Assembly: GCA_001564275.1 (NCBI GenBank)
Contig: LKND01000021.1
Location: 1 to 37,617, forward strand
Direction: 5' to 3'
From: Natrialbaceae archaeon Tc-Br11_E2g14
GTDB taxonomy: Archaea; Halobacteriota; Halobacteria; Halobacteriales; Natrialbaceae
DNA length: 37,617 nt
Part shown: piece by piece, positions 1 to 7,807 of the stretch
Layout of the letters: every line of letters begins with the position of its first letter
Numbering within the stretch: the first letter of the stretch is position 1
Made by a program: the position numbers and the translations under genes
Notes under the pieces: model-generated
Seen by the model: the letters and a program-made list of their open reading frames with translations, nothing else
Told to the model about the DNA's origin: nothing
Database searches by the model: none

Positions 1-557
1 ATCGACACACCTGTTCGACCGCGAGAGCGGGATGTTTCGCACGAGAGAACAGGTCGTGTCGTAGACCGGCAAATATCCCAACCTGCGGTACGGGAAGCTC
101 CGGCGTTCACGTCGGAGAGGATGTCACTCCCGCTTCGCACGACGAACACCGGTACCGAAGACTTATCGACGACCCGTTCGGAGACGCTCCCCATCGACAT
201 CCGTTTCTCGCGGGGGCTCTTGCCATGGGTCCCAATGATGATTAGGTCGACCCCACGCTCGTCAGTGTACTCGAGGATCGTCTTGGCGGGCGTCCCATGC
301 TCGACCGCCTCGGTCGCGTCGAGTCCAACCGCTGTCGCGCGGTCGGCCACCGCGGCGGCGGCGCTCTCGCTTTCACGTTCGAGCTGTGCCGTCATCTCCT
401 CGCGCGTGTCTCCGCACGCTGCCTGGATGATCCGCGTGTCGACGACCGAGAGAGCGTGGACGGTCGCGTCGTTATCAGTTGCGATCGGGAGCGCGTGCTC
501 GAGGGTCTGCTCGACGGTCTGGCTGCCATCCGTCGGGATGAGTATATTGTCGTACAT
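1..557 (-). CDS. Universal stress protein (UspA family), 3' end outside the window
   Basis: The reading frame starts at the ATG whose complement lies at 555-557 and stays open to base 1, giving at least 185 residues. Residues 1-141 form a UspA domain: an N-terminal ILIPTDGS strand-loop, and a C-terminal nucleotide-loop region with GTHG at 109-112 and GS at 123-124, ending in VPVFVVR. Ten residues separate the second and third glycines, where the common ATP-binding form G-x2-G-x9-G(S/T) has nine, so ATP binding is less certain than in the paralogue at 6518-6964. After the domain the frame runs on for more than 40 residues of Ser/Arg-rich sequence without a stop; a stop exists one frame away near the expected domain end. 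It is a cytoplasmic stress-associated protein by family. The true 3' end cannot be seen. Confidence 0.85.
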   Translation of the reverse strand, partial: MYDNILIPTDGSQTVEQTLEHALPIATDNDATVHALSVVDTRIIQAACGDTREEMTAQLERESESAAAAVADRATAVGLDATEAVEHGTPAKTILEYTDERGVDLIIIGTHGKSPREKRMSMGSVSERVVDKSSVPVFVVRSGSDILSDVNAGASRTAGWDICRSTTRPVLSCETSRSRGRTGVS

Positions 558-816
558 CGTCGTTGTTCGAAGGTATCGGATCGACTGCAACGGTTCACAC
601 ACGTCGTCGATACGGCTGGCGATCAGGTGAACACTGCCGTGCGGTGGCTCCTTGGCTACAGGTTCTCCACTCCGCCCTCTGTGAGAAGCGTTTCGATCGC
701 CACAAATCGTGCGCTCTGGTTACCGGTGGGCGTGCCCTCGCACTCTCGCTGTCGGCTTTAATTGTGGTGATCACCGCATCCTCTACCTTTTTTGTGTTAC
801 CCACGAACGCCACCCT

Positions 817-1830
817 ATGACCAGTAGCCCAGACCGACCTACCCTCGAGTTCGTCCCGCTCGGACGAACCGGCATGCAGACGAGCGAACTCCAGTTCGGG
901 ACCTGGCGGTTCGGCCGCACAACCGAGGAAGGAACCCTCGAGATCACCGAGAACCGCGCCCACGAACTGCTCGACACCTATGCGGACGCTGGCGGCCGCT
1001 ACATCGACACCGCCGACGTTTACGGCGGCGGCGACAGCGAGCGCTGGATCGGTGACTGGCTCGCCGATCACGACCGCGAACGATACACGATCGCGTCGAA
1101 ACTGTACTGGCAGATCCGGGACGGCGATCCGAACAGTAAGGGCACCAACCGAAAGAACGTTCGTCACCGCGTCGACGCCATCCTGGAGCGTCTGGACACG
1201 GACTACCTCGACGTCCTTTATATCCACCGCTGGGACGACGCCACCCCGACCCGGGAGTTGATGAAAACGTTGGACGGAATCGTCGAATCCGGGGCGGTCA
1301 ACTATCTCGGGGCCTCGACCATGCGCCCGAACGCGTGGAAGGTCGCCCGGGCGAACGCGATCGCCGACGCCCACGGTTGGGAGCCGTTTACCGTCCTCCA
1401 GCCGCGATACAACCTCGTCGATCGGGAGATCGAAGGGGACTATCTGGAATTCGCCCGCCAGCGTGAGCTTGCCCTCTGTCCGTGGAGTCCGCTCGGCCAG
1501 GGCTTCCTGACCGGGAAGTACTCCCGCGAGGCTGACCTGCCCGAGGGGTCGAAAGTCGCCGAGTCGAGTCGGTTCAGGGAGTCGTATCTCAGCGAGGAGA
1601 ACTTCGACCTCCACGACGAACTCGACGCGGTTGCCAAAGAGGTCGACGCCTCGCCAGCCCAGGTCGCACTCGCGTGGCTCCTCCATCGCGACGGCATCAC
1701 GGCCCCAATCGTCGGCGCGCGCACGGTCGAGCAACTCGAGGAGAACCTGGCGGCTGCGAACATCGATCTTTCGCCGGAGCAGGTCGATCGATTGACGGAC
1801 GCGAAGGCGGGACCCTACGAGAGCCTTTAA
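817..1830 (+). CDS. Aldo/keto reductase
   Basis: The 337-residue product is a TIM-barrel, NADPH-dependent carbonyl reductase of the aldo/keto reductase superfamily, subgroup with voltage-gated channel beta-subunit-like and YajO/IolS-type enzymes. The catalytic tetrad is visible: Asp64 in YIDTAD, Tyr69 in VYGGG, Lys95 in SKLYW and His137 in YIHRWD. The C-terminal cofactor-binding loop is present as IVGARTVEQLEENL. The start at 817 was chosen because the conserved protein begins LEFVPLGRTG; an in-frame extension to 709 adds 36 residues unlike the family. The gene stands alone between a divergent stress protein and a gene-poor stretch. Its physiological substrate cannot be told from sequence. 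Length and composition are normal. Confidence 0.92.
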   Translation: MTSSPDRPTLEFVPLGRTGMQTSELQFGTWRFGRTTEEGTLEITENRAHELLDTYADAGGRYIDTADVYGGGDSERWIGDWLADHDRERYTIASKLYWQIRDGDPNSKGTNRKNVRHRVDAILERLDTDYLDVLYIHRWDDATPTRELMKTLDGIVESGAVNYLGASTMRPNAWKVARANAIADAHGWEPFTVLQPRYNLVDREIEGDYLEFARQRELALCPWSPLGQGFLTGKYSREADLPEGSKVAESSRFRESYLSEENFDLHDELDAVAKEVDASPAQVALAWLLHRDGITAPIVGARTVEQLEENLAAANIDLSPEQVDRLTDAKAGPYESL

Positions 1831-1856
1831 AGAGTAATCACATCGAATCGTGAATC

Positions 1857-1976
1857 GCCCTGGGGTCAAGCCCCGGGGCATTCTCCTTGCATTCTGTAAA
1901 ATACGCCTGTGAGTAGACCAAATGCACGCTTTCTGTGTCACCTGCCGACACACTGTGTTAACCGGTGAGATAACAC
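1857..1976. repeat. Cluster of three short hairpins downstream of the aldo/keto reductase
   Basis: Three inverted repeats follow one another. At 1857-1879 a 9-bp GC-rich stem (gccctgggg / ccccggggc, one G-T pair) encloses a 5-base loop. At 1934-1952 tgtgtc pairs with gacaca. At 1955-1976 gtgtta pairs with taacac. The first could be a transcription terminator for the upstream gene (stop at 1830), or an orphan IS200/IS605-type right-end hairpin, which its sequence recalls to me. The latter two have the look of operator palindromes. No transposase remains nearby. Confidence 0.5.
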
Positions 1977-2213
1977 TACCCCCGTGTGAACGTGGCTGGC
2001 AATGGATGGATACTCACAATCGGTGAACGGGTACAGCAGGCCAAAGAAGTCTCGAATACAATCCATCACTGGGTGGTGCCGTTCCGTTTCACTCTCATCA
2101 CGACCCACGGAACACGACGATTCAGACACCTCCTTCTTCTGGAGGGAATCCCTCACAGCGAGACCGGAACAGGCGGACCTGGAATACGAACAGTCAACCC
2201 ACGGGGGACGCCG

Positions 2214-2570
2214 ATGACAACGTCGGGACAACACTCCGGGATCGAAATGGAACGGGGAAGCCCCATCGACGAACAGTTCGCGGCGTTATCGAACGTTCAT
2301 CGCCGTCGCCTGTTCATCGCCTTGCTTGCCCACGATCAACAGCGAGAACCCGTGATCGTGCCGGACGACGTCCATGAGGGAGACATACCACTCGAGAGTC
2401 TCCAAGTAGAACTGTTTCACACCCACCTCTTTCGATTGGAGGAGGCGGGATTCATCCGCTGGAACCCAGCCACCCACGAAGTGACGAGAGGGCCGAAGTT
2501 CGACGAAATTCGACCGCTGCTCGAAGTACTGCGGGATCATGCCGAGGCACTCCCCGGGGAGTGGGTGTAG
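2214..2570 (+). CDS. Haloarchaeal winged-helix regulator (ArsR/DUF7344-like)
   Basis: The 118-residue product looks like the small wHTH proteins common in haloarchaea. The pattern is LSNVHRRRLFIALL (residues 25-38, first helices), an acidic linker, then LFHTHLFRLEEAGFI (67-81, recognition helix leading into the wing), followed by a wing with WNPATHEVTRGP. The ATG at 2214 places the conserved core about 20 residues from the N-terminus; the frame could open as far upstream as 1986, but that part looks like non-coding translation. It probably binds DNA as a dimer. No ligand-binding cysteines or histidine cluster are evident, so a metal sensor role is not supported. Its upstream region holds inverted repeats (1934-1976), which could be operators. 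Target genes are unknown. Confidence 0.8.
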   Translation: MTTSGQHSGIEMERGSPIDEQFAALSNVHRRRLFIALLAHDQQREPVIVPDDVHEGDIPLESLQVELFHTHLFRLEEAGFIRWNPATHEVTRGPKFDEIRPLLEVLRDHAEALPGEWV

Positions 2571-2603
2571 GTACTCAATTTCTATAGGCGGCGTAGGACG
2601 AGC

Positions 2604-2626
2604 ACCCCGGCCCTTGTGGTCGGGGT
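2604..2626. terminator. GC-rich hairpin after the winged-helix gene
   Basis: A 9-bp stem (accccggcc / ggtcggggt with one G-T pair) and a 5-base loop lie 34 bases after the stop of the upstream gene and are followed by the T-rich stretch tgttgactgtctt. This fits a terminator. The hairpin and its flanks also resemble the ends of haloarchaeal IS200/IS605-type elements, so a transposon relic is the alternative. Confidence 0.45.
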
Positions 2627-2710
2627 TGTTGACTGTCTTACGCTCATACAGATGCCGAATCTCCCCGGTACGTTTTACCCGCTGGAAGTGCAGTGTCGTG
2701 CTAGAGCACC

Positions 2711-2932
2711 ATGGGAGGGAAGCAAACCGAGTCCTGCGGACGCTGTGCCATGTCGACAGTGGTCGACGCTGTCGAATCCGACGACGAAGCGGAAACCGCC
2801 CGACGAGATCCTTTCGGTGACGAAGCGATCGAAATCGACGAGGCGACCCTCCGCCGGATGTCACCAGCCGCGTGGGTGGATGGCGTTACTCGCCGCCTCG
2901 ACAGCGCTGTACAGCGATTCATCTATCGCTGA
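2711..2932 (+). CDS. Possible small acidic protein, unrecognised
   Basis: This 73-codon frame has the acidic composition expected of a halophile protein (run of Glu/Asp at residues 22-46) and a single CGRC pair at residues 9-12 that could hold a metal or form a disulfide. An internal ATG at 2750 would give a 60-residue protein without the cysteines. I recognise no family. The frame on the opposite strand is Ser/Arg-rich and less protein-like. It lies in a region with hairpin relics, so it may be a chance frame. Confidence 0.4.
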   Translation: MGGKQTESCGRCAMSTVVDAVESDDEAETARRDPFGDEAIEIDEATLRRMSPAAWVDGVTRRLDSAVQRFIYR

Positions 2933-2951
2933 TATATACCGCGAGCGCATA

Positions 2952-2971
2952 CCCGCGTCTTCAGGCGCGGG
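2952..2971. repeat. Orphan GC-rich hairpin
   Basis: An 8-bp stem (cccgcgtc / ggcgcggg, one G-T pair) with a 4-base ttca loop lies 20 bases after the doubtful small ORF, preceded by the AT run tgatatatacc. It resembles the 2604-2626 and 1857-1879 hairpins in size and composition and could be a terminator or a transposon-end relic. The remaining bases to 3090 show no gene. Confidence 0.4.
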
Positions 2972-3090
2972 AGCTAGTCAAAAACACCCTCGAGCGATAC
3001 CTCCCACCGTTGCCAAGACTCCCGAGCAACGCGTGTCCCTCGAGTCGGTCACATCCTACCCGCCACACAGGTGGACTCGCGAACCCCCGA

Positions 3091-3315
3091 TCAGGCCATC
3101 GTGACGACGTAGGTCATGGTAAACAGCAGTATCGCCGCCGTCGCGACGTTGACAATCCCGAACTGGACGATGTCCAGAAAGGACAGCCCCCAGATGACCA
3201 TCCAGGCGAACAGGATCGACAGCACCGCGTTCATCACGAGGAGGACGCGTGGATCTCCCTGGGAGGACTCGATCCCCTCACCAAATCCCTGACGCTCCTG
3301 GTCCGAATCGCTCAT
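3091..3315 (-). CDS. Small membrane protein, haloarchaeal hypothetical
   Basis: This 74-residue product begins MSDSDQERQG at 3315 (an ATG eight codons further upstream is possible but lies in a less protein-like stretch). A hydrophilic acidic N-terminus of about 24 residues precedes two predicted membrane helices, roughly residues 26-46 and 54-73, ending in TYVVTMA. I do not recognise a family with certainty. It is divergent from the next small membrane protein gene, with 58 bases between the two starts, so the pair may share control signals. No function can be assigned. Confidence 0.75.
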   Translation of the reverse strand: MSDSDQERQGFGEGIESSQGDPRVLLVMNAVLSILFAWMVIWGLSFLDIVQFGIVNVATAAILLFTMTYVVTMA

Positions 3316-3373
3316 AGCTGAAGACGGTCCGAGCACCACTTAGCTCTTTGCCGCTCGAGTCTGTGCGTACAGT

Positions 3374-3694
3374 ATGAGGCTGCGGCCACGAAACCGCGAG
3401 GGACGCTCCGTCGACCCGGTTCCATTCCTCGTGGTCACTGGACTGGCGTTCATGATCTTGCTCTCCTTTGGCCCACTGTACGGCCAGGCCCTGGGCGTCG
3501 CTCTCGAGGTTGGAATCGGCGTCTCGTTCGGTCTCTTTCTCGTTTTGAGTGTCGTCGCCTACTACTGGCAGGTGTGGACCGCCCGGCCCGCAGGCGTCTC
3601 CGCCCCGGCCAGCGTCCGTGGCGTGCGGCTGTTCTACCTGATGGCGGTTCTCGCGGCACTCGGCGTCGGTCTCGCGGTTCCCCTTCTACGGTGA
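3374..3694 (+). CDS. Small membrane protein with three helices, hypothetical
   Basis: The 106-residue product has a basic N-terminus (MRLRPRNREGR) and three predicted membrane spans at about residues 17-36, 46-67 and 85-104, with a short Ala/Pro-rich loop between the second and third. By the positive-inside rule the N-terminus is cytoplasmic. I recognise no family. It is transcribed away from the other small membrane protein at 3091-3315. The 166 bases between its stop and the CobW stop at 3861 contain no gene; this is a convergent gap. Confidence 0.75.
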   Translation: MRLRPRNREGRSVDPVPFLVVTGLAFMILLSFGPLYGQALGVALEVGIGVSFGLFLVLSVVAYYWQVWTARPAGVSAPASVRGVRLFYLMAVLAALGVGLAVPLLR

Positions 3695-3860
3695 GCGCTC
3701 GGTTGGACGGGCGTGTCCTGACCTTCGGTGCAGGGATGTCCATCTCGAGCCCGAACGGGGTTGCACGGACCCTGAGAAGACGGCAATTCGACGGGGTCAG
3801 GGCAGTTACACGTGTGCTTATTGGGGTTGATACTCCCCAGAACGTCGATCCCTCGTCCGA

Positions 3861-5111
3861 TCACGGGGTTCGGATAACGGTCTCCTCACCCTGTTCGGAC
3901 GGGAACGGCCCCTCTGGTGAACGGGTTGTCTCATCCGTGTTCCACTCGTCGTCGGTGACGAGTGTCTCCCCGAGGGCGTCTCGCAACGCCGCCTCGTCGT
4001 AGTCGGTTCCGATGAACACGAGTTCGGTTCGCCGGTCGCCGTGGTCATCGTGCCACTCGAGATCGGGGCGGTTCGATCGGTACATATCGCGCTCGATCTC
4101 GGGGAGGCTCGCGATCCACGGTCCCTGCGCGGTGGCTCTGACCGATGGGCCTGCCTGGGCGATCGCGATTCGCATCTCGTTGTCGACGAGCCACGCGGTT
4201 CCTTTCGCGCGAACGACTTCCGCAGGGAGTGATCGGAGGAAATCGGCGACGCGATCCGGGTGAAACGGCCGTCGTTGTCGGTACACGAACGAGGAGATGT
4301 TGTACACCTCGTCGGGGTGAAAGTGCTCGTGCTGGTGGTCCTCGTGGCCGTGCTCGCCACCACCTTCGTGTTGGTGGGTCTCGTGACTGTGTCCGTCCTC
4401 TGTGGCGTCCAGCGCTCGCTTCCAGCCCGGGAGATCGGCCACCCGGCTGGCATCGAACAACCCCCTCTCGAGGAGCCGATCGGGATCGATCGCGGCAAAC
4501 GTCGTCGGCATCGTCTCGGCGTCCGGCTGGAGCGCACGGACGAGTTCCGCGGCGTCCGCAAGCTCACGTTCGTTGCACAGATCGGCTTTGTTCAGGAGCA
4601 CGACGTTCGAAACCTCGACCTGCTCGACCAGCAGGTCCGAAAGCGGTCGGTCGTCCGCCTGCCCTCGACGCTCGGGAACCCCCTCACCGGCAAACGCCTC
4701 GAGGAAGGCGGGCGTATCGACCACCGTTACCAGGGTATCGACCGTGTAGCGGGCGGCCACGCGGGATTCGGTCGTGAACAGTCGTGCAACGGGCGCTGGC
4801 TCGGAGATACCCGACGATTCCACGAGCAGGTGATCGAACGATCGCTCCGTCGCCAGCCGCACTACTGCCGTCTCGAGGTCGTCCTGTAGCTCACAGCAGA
4901 TACAGCCGTTCGAGAGCTCCGCGACGCCATCGTCGAGTTCCAGCTCGGACCCCTCCGCGACCAGTTCGGCGTCGACGTTCACCGCACCCATATCGTTGAC
5001 CAGAACCGCGAGGGTCCGATCCCCGGCGTTCGACAGCAGATGATTGAGCAATGTCGTCTTGCCGGCTCCCAGACTCCCAGAAAGTATCGTGACCGGGATG
5101 TGATCGTCCAT
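3861..5111 (-). CDS. CobW/COG0523 family GTPase with His-rich metal-binding loop
   Basis: The 416-residue protein belongs to the G3E P-loop GTPases that deliver metals such as zinc or cobalt to target proteins. The Walker A loop is GSLGAGKTT (residues 12-20). The diagnostic metal site GCICC is at 69-73, ESSG at 98-101 and the base-specificity motif NKAD at 174-177. A loop at 241-265 holds ten histidines in 25 residues, typical of zinc-handling members. The C-terminal CobW_C domain follows from about 267. The ATG at 5111 puts the first beta strand (IPVTILSG) in its usual place; a longer frame back to 5357 adds 82 Arg/Pro-rich residues and is rejected. It is divergent from the 98-residue gene at 5186. 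No Zur-type operator was recognised. Confidence 0.93.
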   Translation of the reverse strand: MDDHIPVTILSGSLGAGKTTLLNHLLSNAGDRTLAVLVNDMGAVNVDAELVAEGSELELDDGVAELSNGCICCELQDDLETAVVRLATERSFDHLLVESSGISEPAPVARLFTTESRVAARYTVDTLVTVVDTPAFLEAFAGEGVPERRGQADDRPLSDLLVEQVEVSNVVLLNKADLCNERELADAAELVRALQPDAETMPTTFAAIDPDRLLERGLFDASRVADLPGWKRALDATEDGHSHETHQHEGGGEHGHEDHQHEHFHPDEVYNISSFVYRQRRPFHPDRVADFLRSLPAEVVRAKGTAWLVDNEMRIAIAQAGPSVRATAQGPWIASLPEIERDMYRSNRPDLEWHDDHGDRRTELVFIGTDYDEAALRDALGETLVTDDEWNTDETTRSPEGPFPSEQGEETVIRTP

Positions 5112-5185
5112 GGCAAACACTGGTACCGAAGTCCCTTGAAAGAACCCCTCGACAGTTTTTACCCCATAGAGGGGATGGGTCTGGT

Positions 5186-5482
5186 ATGGACCTGGCAGCA
5201 CGGATCGAGCGATTCCGGCAAACGCTGGCGGAGTGGCTCCGTGGACTGTACCACGGGATGATCTCCCATCCGGCCTACGAGAAGATCGAGAAGGAGGCCG
5301 AGGACACCGAGGACGCGTTCTTGCTCGCGTGTTTCCCCGACGCGTTCGGCATTCCATCCCCAGTCTCGTACTACAGCGCCGAACTGTTGCCCTACCTCGA
5401 GGCCGAGTTCGAGGCGTGGGAGCGACGACTGTGGGATCGCGGCTCGCTCATCGAACGGAAAGGCCAACAGTATCACTTCTGA
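5186..5482 (+). CDS. Hypothetical protein paired with the ArsA-type ATPase
   Basis: This 98-residue soluble protein is rich in Glu, Tyr and Trp, with an amphipathic N-terminal helix (ARIERFRQTLAEWL) and a compact acidic body. It has no membrane span and no recognised motif apart from a single cysteine in LLACFPDAFG. Its stop ends one base before the ATG of the ArsA-type ATPase, so the two are almost certainly co-transcribed and may be translationally coupled. Context suggests a partner or client-handling role for that ATPase, but this is inference only. Confidence 0.8.
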   Translation: MDLAARIERFRQTLAEWLRGLYHGMISHPAYEKIEKEAEDTEDAFLLACFPDAFGIPSPVSYYSAELLPYLEAEFEAWERRLWDRGSLIERKGQQYHF

Positions 5483-5483
5483 C

Positions 5484-6458
5484 ATGGAGCCATTCGTCTT
5501 TTTCGGCGGCAAGGGCGGGGTTGGCAAGACGACCGTCTCCTGTGCCTACGGGCTTCGCTGTGCCCGCGACGGGGTGCGGACGCTGGTGGTCTCGACTGAT
5601 CCGGCCCACTCCGTCACCGACGTGTTCGATCAGCCGTTCGACGATTCCCCGACACCGGTCGAGGGGATCGACGGTCTCGACGCGATGGAACTCGATCCCG
5701 AGGCGGAAGTCATCCGCCATCTGAACGAGATTCGCCAGGACCTCTCCGAACAGGTGTCGGCGGGGATGGTCAACGAGATCAATCGCCAACTCGAGATGGC
5801 CCACGGGACCCCTGGAGCGTACGAATCAGCGTTGTTCGATCGGTTCGTCGACGTGATGCGCAATTCGGAGCCCTATGACCGCGTCGTCTTCGATACCGCA
5901 CCCTCGGGGAGTACGCTTCGACTCCTCGGGTTGCCGGACCTGCTCGAGGGCTGGATCGACCGACTCATGTACAAACGCCGGACGAGTATCGACCTCTTCG
6001 AAAAAGCCGCCGTCGGGAGCAACGAGCCACGGCGGGTGATGGAGGGCGACCCTGTCCTTGCACGCCTCCAGAATCGAAAGGAGTTCTTCGAGTTCGCCGG
6101 CAATGCGTTACGAGAGGACGCCGCGTTCTTTCTCGTGTTGAACCCCGACGAACTATCGCTCAACGAAACCGAACGCTCGATCGCCGATCTCGAGGAGAAG
6201 GACTTCAGCGTTCGCGGTCTCGTCGTGAACAAGCTCACCCCGCCCCCGGATCCAGACGAGAACGGCCGTGGCGCACGATATCTTCGTGAGCGGGTCGAAA
6301 CCGAACAGACACACCTCCAGCAGGTCCGGACATCGTTCGAGCCGCCACTGATCGCCGAGATCGGCTGGCGCGTTTCGGAGGTCAAAGGGTCGCTGCTCGA
6401 GGAGGTCGCGGCCGAACTCGACGTCGAGACAGCGGTCGAGGCGCCGACGCGGGTCTGA
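5484..6458 (+). CDS. ArsA/Get3-type anion-transporting ATPase family protein
   Basis: This 324-residue P-loop ATPase has the deviant Walker A GGKGGVGKTT at residues 8-17, the switch I signature STDPAHS near residue 40, and a DTAPSG switch II segment near 137-142. Its single-domain length matches Get3/TRC40-like dimeric members rather than double-domain bacterial ArsA. In eukaryotes Get3 targets tail-anchored membrane proteins, and archaeal homologues are thought to do similarly; arsenite transport is not indicated, because no arsB, arsR or arsD lies nearby. I see no CxxC pair for the inter-subunit zinc site of eukaryotic Get3. It begins one base after the upstream 98-residue gene, forming a two-gene operon. 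Confidence 0.9.
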   Translation: MEPFVFFGGKGGVGKTTVSCAYGLRCARDGVRTLVVSTDPAHSVTDVFDQPFDDSPTPVEGIDGLDAMELDPEAEVIRHLNEIRQDLSEQVSAGMVNEINRQLEMAHGTPGAYESALFDRFVDVMRNSEPYDRVVFDTAPSGSTLRLLGLPDLLEGWIDRLMYKRRTSIDLFEKAAVGSNEPRRVMEGDPVLARLQNRKEFFEFAGNALREDAAFFLVLNPDELSLNETERSIADLEEKDFSVRGLVVNKLTPPPDPDENGRGARYLRERVETEQTHLQQVRTSFEPPLIAEIGWRVSEVKGSLLEEVAAELDVETAVEAPTRV

Positions 6459-6517
6459 GCCAGTACGACAGCTACGGCCCCTCTACGGTGAGTGAAATGC
6501 GCAGTGTCCGCTGTTGG

Positions 6518-6964
6518 TCACCCCTTACGGACGGTGAGAACCGGCACGTCGCTCTTTCGCACGACCTTTTCGGTCACGCTGCCGACGACGAGGCGGTCGG
6601 CACCGGACCGGCCGTGTGTCCCCATGACGATGGCTTCGATGTCGTGTTCCTCGGCGTACTCGAGGATCTCTACGTTCGGCTTTCCGTGTTCGATCGCCTC
6701 TACCGTGTCGACGTCCCGTGCCTGCGCCCGTTCGGCGACGGCAGCGGTTGCCGATTCACCTTCGGCCCGTTGTTTGTCGACGACGCCGTCCCACTCAGCG
6801 GAGGCAGGACCGGAGCCGGCAGAAAACCCACCGAGTGGAATCGGTTCGACGACGTACAGCGCGTGTAGCTCCGCGCCGAACTGTGCCGCCAGATCAACCG
6901 CCTCTTCGATTGCAGCCGTGGCCGCCTGGCTCCCGTCAGTCGGGACGAGGATTCGATTGTACAT
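6518..6964 (-). CDS. Universal stress protein (UspA family)
   Basis: This complete 148-residue UspA domain protein has an N-terminal RILVPTDGS strand-loop and the ATP-binding signature G-x2-G-x9-G-S at residues 115-129 (GTHGRSG...VVGSV), ending PVLTVRKG. It is a paralogue of the truncated protein at 1-557 but keeps the canonical glycine spacing, so ATP binding is likely. It is convergent with the ArsA-type gene. A good TATA element (6992-7003) sits about 30 bases before the ATG, allowing a leader of only a few bases. Haloarchaea carry many such genes; the specific stress is unknown. Confidence 0.92.
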   Translation of the reverse strand: MYNRILVPTDGSQAATAAIEEAVDLAAQFGAELHALYVVEPIPLGGFSAGSGPASAEWDGVVDKQRAEGESATAAVAERAQARDVDTVEAIEHGKPNVEILEYAEEHDIEAIVMGTHGRSGADRLVVGSVTEKVVRKSDVPVLTVRKG

Positions 6965-6991
6965 TGTTATCGATTAGCAACTCACCTGGGC

Positions 6992-7003
6992 GGTAAATAT
7001 AGG
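6992..7003 (-). promoter_or_regulatory. TATA box for the 6518-6964 stress protein
   Basis: On the minus strand cctatatttacc lies about 30 bases upstream of the ATG at 6964, the spacing expected for a near-leaderless haloarchaeal transcript. From 7004 to 7330 I see no convincing gene; open frames there lack protein-like composition. Confidence 0.6.
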
Positions 7004-7330
7004 TTCCGACGGCAGCGCCGAACGGGTTCGGTTCGTGGGGCGGGTCAGTCCGTCGATGCCGACCTGTAAGCGTCTTGGCGCCGGGGTTCGCAGCCGAAAT
7101 GTTTGGATCGATCTGCGTCCATTCCTGGCTGTCGAGACCCGATCGACTACAGCTTGTTGGTCAAGAGACGACAAACACACCTTTGACACGGCCTACGCAC
7201 GCGAAACGTTACGCGGTCCACGGAAGGGAACATTCTTCCGACTGTCTGCCGGAACCCTAGGCATGCAATCGACCAGTACTTGCGACGTCGCCGGAGCAGG
7301 AACCAACACCGACACCGAGGTGACCCGCTG

Positions 7331-7795
7331 ATGGGTGCAAGCCAGCAGCAGCTACAGGAACTCTCCCAACAGCTTCAGCAGATCCAAGAGGAGATCGAGG
7401 TCCTCAACGAGGAAGTGCAGGCAGTCAAAGACGAACAGGATGCCGTCGACGAAGCCATCGACGCCATCGACCAACTCGAGACCGGTCAGACGGTACAGGT
7501 GCCACTCGGTGGCGGGGCCTACGTCCGTGCCACCGTCGAGGACGTCGACGAGATCATCGTCGAACTCGGCGCCGACTACGCCCTCGAGCGCGATCAAGCC
7601 GGTGCGACCGACACGCTCGAGAACAAGAAAGAGCGTCTGGACGACCGCATCGAGGATCTCAACGAGGAGATTACCGAACTCGAGAGCGAAAGTGGTGAAC
7701 TCGAGAGCCACGCCCAGCAACTCCAGCAGCAGGCGATGCAACAGCAGATGCAGCAGATGCAACAGGGCCAGCAGGGGCAGGGCCAGGACGAGTAA
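7331..7795 (+). CDS. pfdA: Prefoldin alpha subunit
   Basis: The 154-residue product has the alpha-prefoldin plan: an N-terminal coiled coil (residues about 4-50), a central beta-hairpin region with VQVPLGGGAYVRA and EIIVELGADYALE (about 58-90), and a C-terminal coiled coil (about 95-135) ending in a Gln/Met-rich tail. Two alpha and four beta subunits form the jellyfish-shaped hexamer that hands unfolded proteins to the thermosome. The ATG at 7331 follows the stop of an unconvincing frame. Its stop is 12 bases before the ftsY start, so the two form an operon, an arrangement known from other haloarchaea. The ribosomal LX gene that I would expect upstream is not seen here. Confidence 0.93.
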   Translation: MGASQQQLQELSQQLQQIQEEIEVLNEEVQAVKDEQDAVDEAIDAIDQLETGQTVQVPLGGGAYVRATVEDVDEIIVELGADYALERDQAGATDTLENKKERLDDRIEDLNEEITELESESGELESHAQQLQQQAMQQQMQQMQQGQQGQGQDE

Positions 7796-7807
7796 GGGGC
7801 GAGCACC

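Noticed and set aside
595..1953. A 452-codon open frame on the minus strand opposite the aldo/keto reductase
   Set aside because: Antisense of a gene with a complete catalytic tetrad; no recognisable motif in the translation.
5112..5357. 82-residue N-terminal extension of the CobW protein
   Set aside because: It overlaps the 98-residue gene on the other strand and precedes the conserved first strand with Arg/Pro-rich sequence.
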